64,000 nt of DNA from Glandiceps talaboti (lineage: Eukaryota > Hemichordata > Enteropneusta > Spengelidae). Shown here piece by piece: positions 11,515 through 23,004 of this stretch. The stretch is from positions 8,537,379 to 8,601,378 of the forward strand of contig NC_135551.1 in assembly GCF_964340395.1 (NCBI RefSeq), in the 5' to 3' direction. Each line of letters opens with the position of its first letter. Positions within the stretch are counted from its first letter, which is position 1. The position numbers and the translations under genes are program-made. Below the pieces are notes generated by a model. The model was not told where the DNA came from and ran no database searches. It saw only the letters and a list, made by a program, of their open reading frames with translations.

Positions 11515-14010
11515 AATACCAATCATTAAAAGGTCAAATTTCAAAATTAGAAGAAGACAAGTAAAAATTGGAAAAAAGAAGAAGAAAGATTTAAATCAAA
11601 AGAAGCTAGGGTACAAGCAGAGATACAAATAGCCAGATTAGAAAGTCAAGAGCTATGTGAACATGAACATCTCCTGACTAGAAAGCAAGACATGGGTTCT
11701 GTTTCAAATTTAAAGGAACATAATATTGAATTAATCTTATCAGAATGGAACCCTGCATTGGTTTCATTTCTCAAGCTTGTCTCATACGGGGTTTGTGTCA
11801 GGTACTCAGTACCTGGCACATGCTGTCGAGCTTATTTATTCTGCTCGACTTCACATCCCAAATATGTTAGTCAGTTGGTGACAACAGTGCAGGTCCGTTT
11901 GTTTTCTATCATTAGGAGTCGTCTAGGAGTTGATCTGATGGTCCATGTGACAGCTGGTCCATGTTATGACTATATCAATAATTATCTTTTTAAAGGTGAT
12001 GCATCTTTTACGGAAACACCGGAGGGCCAGAGTTTTCTTTTGATAATGAACAGCGTTTAACTAAGAATTATATTAATAGAAATGGGAATAATGTAACTTT
12101 AAATATTTGTACAAATGATATTGTTTCTCAGTTAGATAAGTTTTCATCTTTACAGTATGATAGCAGTATGAAACCGGTGGAAGGAAGTAACTAAGTACCA
12201 CTGATGTGACCATGAAGACGGAAGATGAGCTTCCTTTGTTGAATTCTGTTGCAGATGAATCTGTCACTTCCTATGTTAATTCATTGATTTTGTCTAATGC
12301 AATCTCAACTGACCCTGACTTAGCACCACAGACAGATGACATAGATATGTACTTGGACAAACAACAACAGAATGACAGTACAACAACTTGTCCTGAGTAT
12401 CAATTCAAACACCACATGGACGACAAATCAAAAATGATACTGAAATGTTGTTCATGTAGTGTTTGGATGGGAAGATACCAAAAATCAGTGGACAAAGATA
12501 GGAGCAGATACATTGCACCCCCCCCCCAAAAAAAAAACCCCAAAAAAACCAGAATGATGAAGAAGGGACTTTTATTCCATGAATGCAAAGGAGAGGTGAA
12601 GATAGATCATTCAGTTAAGCACAATCACTTCAAATTGTCACAAGTGATGAATATAATTTGGGCCCTGAGAAAATTGATATTTTAGTTGTTCCCCCTTTAT
12701 TTGTACATGTTAATCCCAAGACAGTAGAATCAGTTAGACAGGTACTTCACCACACAGGGCCTAGGGCACATATTGTGCAATATAGGAGGGGGTATGGGGA
12801 TCCCACAGACGGAGGGAATGTGTTATAATCAGATGTGATGGGTTACTTTATGTAATTATACATAGAATTTTATCAGAGGATGCCACAGGGGAGTTTTCAT
12901 GGGTTGTTATGAGGACAGGGCGTTTACATGAGAAAACCAACCAGTTAATTCATGTGTGGGGGTATATTGAGATGTGATGTATAGGGACTTTGTCATTTCT
13001 AAGGGGTACAATTCAGATAAATGCCTTGAATTTGTATATCATTTGACCTTCACAAATTCAGGGGCAGTATCTGGATTGAAGTGTTACATGAACTTCAAGT
13101 GATGAATCCACGTGTACACTTGTCTGCCAGTCTATGTTTTGGGATGGATGAAGGCACTAAGTCTCACTTAGTGATTCACATTTGAACTTCAAGTACAGTA
13201 TCTTACTACAGCAATTACAAGGTATTTTTCTTTTCCACCAGGGAACAAGACGAAACCAGACAGTTACACCATGTGCAAGAAGAAGACTGTCCCGCCCCTT
13301 ATGGTACGGTCTAAATAATCCTATGTATCAACTAAATAATTGATGCATATGGCCGTGCCAGGTATCCTGATGAGCTGTGCCATACCATGGAGGCACATCA
13401 GGCCATTTCAAGATCTGGCAGGCCTGATGCTTAACAAGGTGTGGACACAGTCTTAGAAAAATTATACAAATGTGAATTCCTGGGCCCCTCCTGTACCAGA
13501 TTCTGGTATTAAAGTGGCTAACCATTCGTGGTAGGTTGAATGAACTAGCTAGTCTGAGAAAAACAGTCTTCTCAGTTGCTGGCCTTGCAAACCCAAAGAC
13601 TTTGGAACGTACTCACCCAGGTTACACCACTGACTTCCAGGCAAGGCAAGATATGTTAAATATCAGACTGGTTGGTTACCTATAACCATCAATGGGAAAG
13701 AGACGTCAGCAATTTTGCAATTAGTGCAGATCGTCGACATTCTACACTGGTAAGTATGGTATGTGAAGGTAAGTATCTTGGTACTGGAAGGAAAGCACCC
13801 TTGTAATTGTATATAACCTTGATTGTGAAAAGGATGAAAAGAAGGCCATTGCCACACTTAAGGCAGAAATCAACTCTAAACCCTGCCTATACAGAACAAA
13901 GAAGAATTAATGATAGAGTTGAAAAAAGCATGTACAAAAAACAAACAATTTCTGGATTTGTTTCACAACCTTCGTGATCTGCAAGCAGCAATCTCAGAGG
14001 TGTTTTAATT
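11515..14010 (+). pseudogene. Decayed coding remnants of an uncharacterised repeated gene family
   Basis: After an acceptor-like ACATAG, the plus strand reads a coiled-coil piece (SLKGQISKLEEDK, then ARVQAEIQIARLESQELCE in another frame). Next comes a conserved-looking core around 12030-12180 (FDNEQRLTKNYINRNGN, then TNDIVSQLDKFSSLQYDS), then the 12206-12685 ORF with an acidic start and a CCSCSVW segment. Further pieces follow at about 12690-12800 (VHVNPKTVESVRQVLHHTG), 12820-12975 (RCDGLLYVIIHRIL, then FSWVVMRTGRLHE), 13100-13160 (VHLSASLCFGMDEGTKSH) and 13840-14000 (helical). Stops and frame changes separate the pieces. The order recalls large, transposon-like invertebrate proteins of unknown function; I cannot name the family. 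An exon-intron gene that has decayed fits better than chance. Confidence 0.5.
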
Positions 14011-14035
14011 TGAACTACAGGATGAATTATTTAAA

Positions 14036-14172
14036 CAATTATGTACGCCCTCCCAGCCCATAGTGGACGAAAGCAAAGTTTGAACGACATAATGGGCGAG
14101 GCAGAAGCCGAGCCCATTATGGAGTGCAAAGTTTGCTTCAGTCCATTATGGACTGGGAGGGCGTACATTATT
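14036..14172. repeat. Near-perfect 137-bp palindrome
   Basis: The left half (TGTACGCCCTCCCAG...) is complementary to the right half (...CTGGGAGGGCGTACA), with a nested hairpin (CATAATGGGC / GCCCATTATG) at the centre near 14104. It could form a long hairpin. Length and structure fit a foldback or MITE. It ends 10 bp before the next inverted-repeat element. Confidence 0.85.
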
Positions 14173-14181
14173 GTTATTATT

Positions 14182-14583
14182 TTATAGTTTTGCCAATTCC
14201 AGTGAATTTGTAGACCGAAAAACGCAAAACAACGTATAATATACACAGCGCTGAACATCGTCTACCATGTTCGGCCCGGAAGCTGAATACTAATCATAGC
14301 GACACACGTACGTACACGTACAACCACATATACACTTCAGTAAACTGATGTGAACACAAATTTGTTTCATTTTAATTTCAATCTTTAAAAAAAATTCTTA
14401 TGGTGTTTACCCCATAATTTCCCTGTTCTTAAATTTAAATACCCACATCTTTATTGCCTTATGGACATAAACTTGTATTGTTATGCTCGTTCCGGGGCAA
14501 CGATGCCCAATAACGGAATACATTATCAGTAATAATGTACATGGATGACGTCACAAAATTCACTGGAATTGGTAATGCTATAA
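14182..14583. mobile_element. MITE candidate with ~30-bp terminal inverted repeats
   Basis: Left end TTATAGTTTTGCCAATTCC and right end complement TTATAGCATTACCAATTCC continue into AGTGAATTT on both sides, giving roughly 30-bp inverted ends separated by 340 bp without coding capacity. TA dinucleotides at both ends would suit a Tc1/mariner-type target duplication, but the AT-rich flanks make that uncertain. Confidence 0.65.
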
Positions 14584-15193
14584 TATAATATTTAATAAAA
14601 ATACAATACAATACTGTCCTGTTCAAATGCAAACACCAAAGGTTGTATGTAATTATTAGTTATTATATTTTAATTTCCTCCACGTCACTTGGTGGTGTAG
14701 GAAAAGGGTATATGAGATTTGAATGTTAGAGAATTATTCATAAAAGGACTTTGTAACAATAAGTAGTGTGGATGTGTGTATAAGTACTTATGTGTAGAAG
14801 AGGGAGGGTCGAGTGCATCGCTTACCAACGTTTGTCGAATGTGTACGTGTGTCTGCATATGCACATGTATGTTTGTGACAGTAAGCATGTGAGACTGAAA
14901 ATATTGGGTGGTGGAAGAATGTTTAAATTGAATCAATCTTTAATTTGTATGATATATTTCATTTTCATTAAATAAAATAAATAAATAATTAAATAATTGT
15001 TATGTAACATTTTAACACAAGGTCACTGGTGGTGATTATATTGTAATTTTTCTACAATTGTTTTTCACTGTCTATGAACCAACTTGAATTATTGTAACTT
15101 TTTAAGTGATATTCACATTTATATTTCATTTATTCAATCATTAGCCTTTATTTCCATTAATTGTCTTAATTACTATGCACTTCTCATTCAAGG
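14584..15193. other. No gene recognised
   Basis: AT-rich, low-information sequence leading to a candidate acceptor (TTCAAG) at 15194. No domain or repeat seen. Confidence 0.5.
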
Positions 15194-16240
15194 AAGGGAC
15201 GACTTACTCCGTATGCAAGCAGCACTCGACTACTATGACATGACGCCAGAGTACCATTTTGATGAAGAATCATTAAAGTTTGAGCGTATCATACACCACT
15301 TTTTTAAGATTTGATGTAGACACAAGACGTACGTACTGAAGCAAAAGACACAGCGAGAGGGGGGGGGGTTAAAAGGAGACACAAGAAATATCAGTGGAAA
15401 GCGGGATGGTCACCAAAAACACTGTCGCGTAGACCTACCGACTGCTCAAGCACTCTCATCCCACCTGTGTTTGGCATACGACCTTTGCGGTAACTTAGGT
15501 GGCGGAAATAATTTCAAACAATCAAACAAAATCTCTCTGTCAAAATCAACATGGCTGCCGAGAGATGTTATTGCCAAAGTGAAAGAAATCTCAGGGAAGA
15601 AGCTTAGATGTGACTTTCCGCTTTATAGATACAGATTTAGTCATGCAAGCGAGGTGATCGGAATACCCAATTTGCAAAGAATTATGGATGAAGCTATACA
15701 AATCATCTATGATTGTCCTCACATCTTTTGTTCCGAATGTTTGTGTAGTTGGCTGAAAGTGTCATTGTCCTGTCCTGTATGTCTTGTTGTCGTTACTTGT
15801 GACTATGTTGTATGTCCCCCAGTTGTGTTCACAAATCTACTGAGTAATCTGAGGGTTACTCGTGACTTTGGAAGTGCTGGTTGTACATCAACAGTACCAC
15901 TATAGAATCTGAGGTGTCACAGAGAAGTGTGCAAATACAAACCAATTGCACTTTATCACGATTATTGTTTGATAGCCCCTTTCCCCTCCCCAATCAATCC
16001 TACTGCCATCACAAGTCAAAATACTGAGTCTGGATACATCACAAATCAAGATGCTGCAAGCTAGTCACTGACAATGGCATTTGCCCAGTGAAAGCTGCAG
16101 AAGTTGTTCTCCGGCATATACCACAGATGTACAAGTTACCACAATATGAAGAACTAGCAACTAAGCTGGTGAAAGCAAAATCGAATAGCAATGGAAGTGA
16201 AGGCACACGTAACTTGTTAAAGTTTAAAACTAAAGGCCAG
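15194..16240 (+). pseudogene. RING plus TRAF-type zinc-finger exon, resembling the RAG1 N-terminal region / N-RAG-TP elements (decayed)
   Basis: The exon-like block starts after an acceptor and ends at a textbook donor (CCAG followed by GTGAGT at 16241). It reads LLRMQAALDYYDMTPEYHF at the start, then a 144-residue frame (15471-15905) with a degenerate RING (CPHIFCSECLCSWLKVSLSC then PVCL). A TRAF-like finger follows across an in-frame TAG at 15903 (LLSNLRVTRDFGSAGC, NLRCHREVCKYKP). After a frame change comes KLVTDNGICPVKAAEVVLRH and a helical end KFKTKGQ. The RING-then-finger order parallels the N-terminal zinc region of RAG1 and the mollusc/echinoderm N-RAG-TP elements described by Panchin and Moroz. 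I recall that family rather than having aligned it. There is one in-frame stop and at least two frame changes. Confidence 0.5.
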
Positions 16241-18139
16241 GTGAGTCAAAGTATATCAATAATCTTAACTCTGGAAGCTACTTGATAATCAAGCTATATA
16301 TTGTCAGAAATGTTGCAATTACATCTAGTTTTCAGCCATTAAATGTGGTTAATAGCTTATATTAAAACTACAGGCAGCAGGTTTTTCTATTGATCACAGT
16401 GTGATCGTTCATTCTCTGATATTTAATTGTAAACAAATTGTTGATAAGACCAACGCTGGCTAGTTACTACACAGATAATATGACACACATACACAGGTCC
16501 ACTTCACTCAGACTAATGAACAAACAAACAACTCCAATATGTGATGCTAAATTAGCAAGTAGAATACAATACAACTTTCCAACTTTCTGTATTACACCAG
16601 ATTAGATATCCCCCAGTGTCACTATCATGAAGACTACTTAAAATTTCACTGGTGAAATGTACTCTAATTAAACTTCAGGGAATGAAAGATTACACTGTGA
16701 TCAATAGAGAAACATGTTGCTGTAGCAGGTACATGTAGTTGTAGCACAGCTTGGTACAGGCTAAGAGATAGAGTTGGTTAAACATTGTTGTACTTCATAA
16801 ATTGACAATGTGTCATTTATTAAATAGGTAAATGTAAATGTAGGTTACCTTTAGAGTCCTTAAAATAAGTCTTTTATTTTGTTTTTCCATTTCAGAATGG
16901 TCAGTCTTGATGTTGATTTTGACTATCATTATTGTTCTTATTACAGCAACAATCAGATATTGCAATTATTATGGTGTGTATTTATTTTTTATTTGCAATT
17001 GATTTTTTTTCTGTTTTTATTGTTTACTTTATTTTTTATTTTTTATTTTTTATTTTTTTTTATTTTTTTTTATTTTTTTTTTTGGGGGGGTTGTACAATG
17101 TATACTTACCAACACATGAAAGTCAATCAAAATATTGTTTAGATATATCTTCACAATATCATGATAATCATTTTAATGATATTTCTTATGTGTAGGTCTA
17201 TTGTTTTCAAAATTAAAGAAGAACATGCATTATGAATGAGTTTAAGTTATATCATTGTTAGAGATGCTATGTATTCTGATATGTAGTTGCCATGGTAACA
17301 AAATATTGAAAGCATGTGGCATACATTTGTATTTTATCTGACAGAACAACATAACTATACTTTGCTTCATTTTTGAATTTGTACTTTAATTTAATTACAA
17401 TAAATAAATATGTTCATATTTATTTCATTGAAAAACTGGCTCTTGATGCATTTGTTCACATTGTTACACTTCTTACACTAATAAGGTAATGTTCTCGACT
17501 ATTTTTTGAGTAATATATAATCAACACGTATCAACAACAAAATAGAAGAAGAATATTGAGCCTTCCAGTACTTGGTTGTCACTGAAGTAAGCGAACTATA
17601 TTTCTAATTTTCGTTGTATGAGGGCGCTTTTCAATGACGCCATGTTGGATTTTTCTGAAAGATTGTTTGTTGCTCTTTTCCTCCTTAGTTGCCATTGCTA
17701 AACACAGGTGATCCATGTTGAAAGCGGCATCTTCCGATGTTCATAAATGCTTAGCATTTGAGAGTTAATGTCAACAATTTACTCTGTTCAACAGACCAGA
17801 GGTTTGTATGTCTTAGACACCACACAAAAATGTAACAGTGTGTAAAGCAGGATGCTTTGACAAAGTCACCTCCGACTAAGACATCTTTTGATGTGTTCTG
17901 TTTTTAGAGTAAATTGTAGCATAAGGTAAATTTGGCAAATGTGGCCTATGGGGCTATTGTGGCCCATTACACTTTCTTTTGAATGTATATCACCATCAAA
18001 CAACAACAGCTTGTCTAAGCCCCTACTGCGCATGACACAAGTCCTTGTTATTATGAGCAACCATTTTGCAAGCTGATCAGATGAGCAATGTGTCTGAACC
18101 CAATATATTTTTGACACAGGTAGCTGCATTTATCGAGTC
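16241..18139. other. Intron-like/intergenic; T-rich low-complexity tract at 17030-17096
   Basis: No coding frame is supported. The T-rich tract (repeated TATTTTTT ending in a G run) produces artificial Phe/Tyr-rich ORFs. If the RING exon belongs to a larger gene, this would be intron before the PHD-like segment. Confidence 0.4.
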
Positions 18140-18613
18140 TTGTTAACAGAAATTAAACAAACAAAAGTGTCATTCGTTGAACTGGCTGTATATTTTGTCA
18201 GCATGCGTATTTTAGTTAGGGAAAGACACAGGACCATGGAAGGGGGACTTGGAAGAAATGGAAAAAATAACAGGAAAAGAAGAAAGCTAAAGAGAAAAAA
18301 AAAGAAAAACCTTGTAATGAAAGAAAGGGGCAAAAAGAGGAAAAGTAAAACAAATTAAACCAGTGAGAGAAATAAGGTCATGAAACTCCAGGATGTTCCT
18401 GATGACTTTGATATTCCTGACAATTATTGCACATCCTGTACATGTGGTGGGAATTTTTATGATGATGAAGCAAATGAGGAATGGATTCAGTGTCAAAATT
18501 TTTACCAATGGTTTCACTGCCTTTGCCAAGGTGTATTTGGCAACAATAGGGCTGCATTTTTGTGTGACAAATGTGAAATTGAAATTTTTGAGTTCTGGAA
18601 ATTTCAATGGTGA
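18140..18613 (+). pseudogene. Lys-rich segment plus degenerate PHD finger
   Basis: One codon phase runs from a very basic stretch (KNNRKRRKLKRKKKKN, about 18265-18315), through an in-frame TAA at 18356-18358, into NYCTSCTCGG, EEWIQCQNFYQWFHCLCQG and AFLCDKCE. These are the C4HC3 positions of a PHD finger with the WIQC...WFH core, but the usual second Cys of the C-x2-C pair before WFH is replaced (QNFYQ). PHD fingers bind histone tails and occur in several eukaryotic transposon proteins, including the one at 31070-31249 here. Whether it belongs with the RING exon upstream is unknown. The stop and missing ligand point to a pseudogene. Confidence 0.55.
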
Positions 18614-20179
18614 AGTGATCATTTCAAATATGACTGATAAATGAAATAAATTCAGGCTAAGATAGCTAATTGTTTGATTAAATTGATGTTTCATGTTGAC
18701 TGAAAGTATTAGTAAACTTGAGTGTTAAACAACATACAAAACCTGAAATGCAGTTCTTTTTGTGTTTATGTATTGTGTTATTGGTGGGCCACAATACCCA
18801 ACTATATTCATAGAAATTTGAGTGATACTTAATGCTAATTAGTCATACAATATGCAAATTGATGCAGCCATCAATGCATGTAAATTAATTTGGAAGTTTA
18901 AAGACAAATATTTCTGTGATTCTAAAATGTTTTGTTTGACATAAGTCAAATAAGTAAAGAAAAAATCATTTTAATTGCATTTGTGGGCCACAATTGATTG
19001 CCCAGTTTACCTTACTACCATTGCGGGAGTTATTTGGAAACGCCTGTGATCAGAAGGTCGTTAAATATCACTAGTCGACAATGAAATATGCCTTCGAAAG
19101 TGCCGAAAATTGTCTACTTTTTATCACTATCAAACTGACAAACATCAATACAAAACAAGAGCGGGCCCCTCTGATGTAGGCTCACTCGACTCTCATCAGT
19201 TTGTGTATGTCTATGAAAGTTAGTCCCTCGTCAAAGTCTGTGGTCTGTCTGGCCCCAAAACTATGAAGTTTCAGTGTATGTTCAGTTTTGAGCGAAAAAG
19301 CGCCAACAACCATGACCCCACAGCAGAACAATACAATAAAATACATACACACGACATTCAAGTCTGCAATGAATAATTACAACAGGGTTTCAAGAGAAAT
19401 AACTTTATTATAGCACTACTGATAAAAAAATAAGGCCCCGATGTACCTTCAACAATGAAGGCTCAGTCTGTGCACATTCACATAAAGGTAATTTTGATCG
19501 TTTCACAAGAAATGTTACAAGGGTTTGCAAAACGGTTATTTTTCAATACAGAACTATAACTTCAATGCAACACCATTGATGATGCAGATGTGCATTAAAG
19601 AGATCTGAGGATGCCAAATTGTAAAACGTTGAACATCATTTTACATCGCAATTAATGAAACATATACATGTAACACATCCCGGTTCAAACCACCCGGGAC
19701 GAAATAATCCAACGATCGTGAGATACTGTTGAACTCATTGCAAATGTTCTGTAGCAAAAACCACAACTCTTTTCTTTTTAGCTTTTTAGCAATTGGATAT
19801 GGCATCCTTATCAATGCTGGCCAATCATCCCCACTGAGTGACACAATAACAACAGCACACACAGTCTGGTACATGTACTAAGATACAATCTTGAACTGAA
19901 GTGTTGTGAAACAAGCCACCAGACTGAACTTCATTCAATATCTACATTCTAAACGCACTGTTACTACTTATATTTTTCACTTCCACAGTCAACTTTGTCA
20001 CGGTATCAGACGCCCTGTTACTTTAAAGTGTATGTAAATAGGTTTCCAAAGTTTACGACTTTTTGCCTGCAAATGACGAAGTTTTTATAGGTGATTAAAG
20101 ATTTGTATAACATTTTTGACAAAAGTACCATATTAATAACGAAAAATTACGGAAATTGCCGAAGTTGTTTATGTATTTC
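18614..20179. other. Intergenic; carries a block (19034-19145) related to 53667-53775
   Basis: No gene seen. The 27-base core GAAACGCCTGTGATCAGAA plus GTCGTT recurs, with weaker similarity for about 80 further bases, at 53669. Both copies are on the plus strand and lie upstream of plus-strand coding remnants, so they could be a shared leader or a dispersed repeat. Confidence 0.5.
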
Positions 20180-22408
20180 ATGACGTCACAACCAGAACCA
20201 ACTTCAAATATGTCTGATTACGCATTAAGCGATAGTGATTCCGGTGGAACCACATTCGAATATTTAGAGATTGAAATTGAAAATAATAACAATTAGGCAG
20301 TACTAGTGATAACGAAGAAGATGTGGTAGCGGGGGATGCCTGTATTGTACTATATATGTATGAACCACAACCACAACTACAGCCAAACAACAACAATCCC
20401 CAGCTGCAGATGGTCGTTGATGGTGGCGACGGCAATGACGATGTCATTGTCGACAGACTTAATAATACTGACTGGTAAGTTATGATAATAAAAAGTAGAT
20501 ATTTTAAATTAGCACTGATGAAGGAAAAAACTTGGTCGAAAGTAGTTGTCCCATTGAGATCGTGACAGTAGTACTATTTAGCAGTGAGGTTAATATAGAC
20601 TGTACTTACTGACTACCTGACTATACAGTGTGTATGTGTACTTGTAAATTGTGTACGTACGCCAACTGCCAGTGTTTGAACCGCCATTCATATACACCCG
20701 TACTTCACGTGAAAGTCTGTGTAATTGAAGGTCTGATCGGTTGTCAGTCTTTAAAGGGTTTTGTGAAATCGCCATTACCAGAAAAAAATCAGAACAGTTC
20801 AGGAAAGGCTAAATAATTTATTACGGTGATCACTGAGCATACACTGCGTTCCACGGTAGCTGGGTGATATCTTCCGCTATCGCTAGCTAGAGCACACTGA
20901 CTAGTCTTAGACACATTCCGGAGAACACGTTCGTATACAGCCCGACGAACCTCTGGCTCTGTTCTAACTATCAGTCACATCATGATCTGCTCTCAACCCT
21001 GCGAACAATGCATTACATTTTGCATTTATAAATGACTGGTCTTCATTCACTGACAAGGAAACCGAAGTTATACAATAAGGTCATGAATATGTCTAAAAGG
21101 AACTGCAATGCACTTATATATAATAAGTATGCGCGTGTTTTGTTTTTGTTATTCATCGGCGCGGCGATATTGGCCGGTACGTAGATGTTGCTATCGCAAT
21201 AAAAATCCCCATTATTGGTTACCAGCTTGTAACGTTATACTATAGTATATACTTTGCAAATGTAATTTATGTTTCTTATCTGGTGAAATAACTTTCAATT
21301 CAATTCAAGACTCGTAATCACAGCCAACAAAAGATCGTTGCCAGTGTCGTAATATAATACTCCAGGACGCAACATCTTGTCTACATGCTCACTTGTAAAC
21401 ATGTAATTGTCAATATTTAGTGAAAGGGCCATCAAAAGTAAGCTGCAGTATATTGGATAAATATTAACTTGGTCGCAAGACTGTTAAACACAAGTGACAA
21501 CAGGTCACATCCGCGTGTTGTTTCACTTACCATTCCGAGATAATTACTTGGAGCATGTGTAGCCACAGGGGCCCCAGGTACCGTGTTACAACAATCAAAC
21601 TAGCAAACAAAAAATAAATAAATAAATAAACATCTAGTGTCTGTTTGCTAGTTTAATGGCCTTATCATTTGTCATTTTTTGTTTGATTCATGGGCCCCTG
21701 TAGTGTAGCATAATTGTATTCATGTATAATCCATTTTGTATTTCATTGTAAAGAGCTTACCTTGTACTTGCATGTCATTCCATAGTTGGTGAGTAGTTTG
21801 AAATATACATCTATTTTATTTTCTACAGGTGTACTTGCCACCACTGTCAAATCATGCCACATGGTCAGAATGTATGTTGCAGGGAGATACCCAACATGGC
21901 AGCAAAACTACAAGCAGATATTGAAGAACCACATCCAGAGGTACGTCTTAGTGTCTGTATATGTACATGTAGTTGTCTATACATCTGATGTTCTGCAGTT
22001 TCAAATGTTTTATCAGTTCTTGAACTCTACAAAATCTTTTTAATGTGTTTCCAGATTTTTATTCAAATGTGTTGTATTATTCTCACATGTCACAATTGTC
22101 ATTACTACATGTGTGTCTTTCTTGTATGATTACAGTGTATTACAGAACATCCTGGATTTCTTGCTTTGTGTACCAACCATTGGGTGCTAGAAGTTACCTG
22201 GCTGCAATATAGACAACAATATGATGACCCCGTAGAAGGAAAATACCTCCACCTGTCATTGAAGATGACTTTTATTTTGTTGGTTTCCAACACAGCAAGT
22301 GATTCTTTTGTAGAAGCTTTTTTTTATCTATGTAAATGTCACATTTTCATACTTGTATGTGTGTGCATAGTATCCTCTAATCACACCCTAGTGGTAAAAC
22401 CATACTAG
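20180..22408 (+). CDS. P2X7-receptor-like C-terminal (ballast) domain protein, three exons
   Basis: Exon 1 is 20180-20474 (MTSQPEPTSN..., acidic, ending DDVIVDRLNNTDW), exon 2 is 21829-21940 and exon 3 runs from 22136 to a stop at 22408. Junctions are canonical (TG|GTAAGT, TTCTACAG|G, GAG|GTACGT, ATTACAG|T). The Trp codon split across intron 1 restores DWCTCHHCQIMPH, NVCCREIPN, then CITEHPGF and HWVLEVTWLQYRQQY. These Cys-rich motifs are those of the cytoplasmic C-terminal domain of P2X7 (Pfam P2RX7_C), which many invertebrates encode as separate genes. No ion-channel part is present. Exon 1 has a TAG at about 20294 that a single-base shift bypasses, so it is a pseudogene, a recent lesion or an assembly error. 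The end of exon 3 after YDDPVEG diverges and may include intron. Confidence 0.8.
21565..21701. repeat. Nested inverted repeat in intron 1 of the P2X7-like gene
   Basis: Outer arms CAGGGGCCC...CAATCAAAC and GTTTGATTCATGGGCCCCTG enclose inner arms AAACTAGCAAACA and TGTTTGCTAGTTT around an (AAAT)n core. Probably a small non-autonomous element. Confidence 0.6.
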
Positions 22409-23004
22409 CATAATGCTGTAACAACATCCTTATTATATTTTGGGTGTTTACATTGTTTACAATACTTCTACTGATTTTCCATACATGACATACAGAACAC
22501 AATATTACTTTCATTCCTATTTTCATCCACTGGCTTTAGGACAGTGCAGTGCAGTGCAGTGCAGTGATCTGTAAGAATTTATCTCTTTTAGCAACCTCCT
22601 AGTGTATTTACTGTTTTATGTATGTTGATAAGGCATACCTTGTGATAACTTTCTGCATATTTAGTATATCTGCGGGGACAGTCCCAGACGAGCCGTAAAC
22701 TATTTCATTTTTCTGCATTTACCAATCTTTATTGTTTGTTTGTTTGTTTTTGAGGGGGGGGGGTGATGATGATTATAAATGTTGGTAATAAAGAAATCCT
22801 AAAAAATGTTTATCTATTAAGTGTTTTTGTTTGCATTTCTTGGCAATCTTTGGTTTGGGACATCGAACCCATAACATAGATTGACTCTTCTGAAATCGCT
22901 AACATTGAATCCAGGCTAAACATTGAAAATGGTCAAAACTGACAAGAAAAATAACAGTCACTTGGACTAAAATTTGCCAGTGTATATCTGGTGACAGCTA
23001 CCAA
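22409..23004. other. No gene recognised
   Basis: AT-rich; a short (CAGTG)5 run lies near 22543-22565 and a G-rich run near 22755. No coding frame is supported. Confidence 0.5.

Noticed and set aside
16879-17195. Phe/Tyr-rich ORFs that look like membrane segments
   Set aside because: Produced by a T-rich low-complexity tract; overlapping frames give equally good pseudo-membrane helices.
18380-18613. PHD-like finger as a RAG2 homologue next to the RING exon
   Set aside because: PHD fingers are common in transposon proteins, no kelch repeats are seen, and RAG2-like proteins of invertebrate elements are reported to lack the PHD. The pairing is not supported.
19675-19712. Possible tRNA T-arm (GGTTCAAACC with flanking complementarity)
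   Set aside because: No matching acceptor, D or anticodon arms could be placed on either strand.
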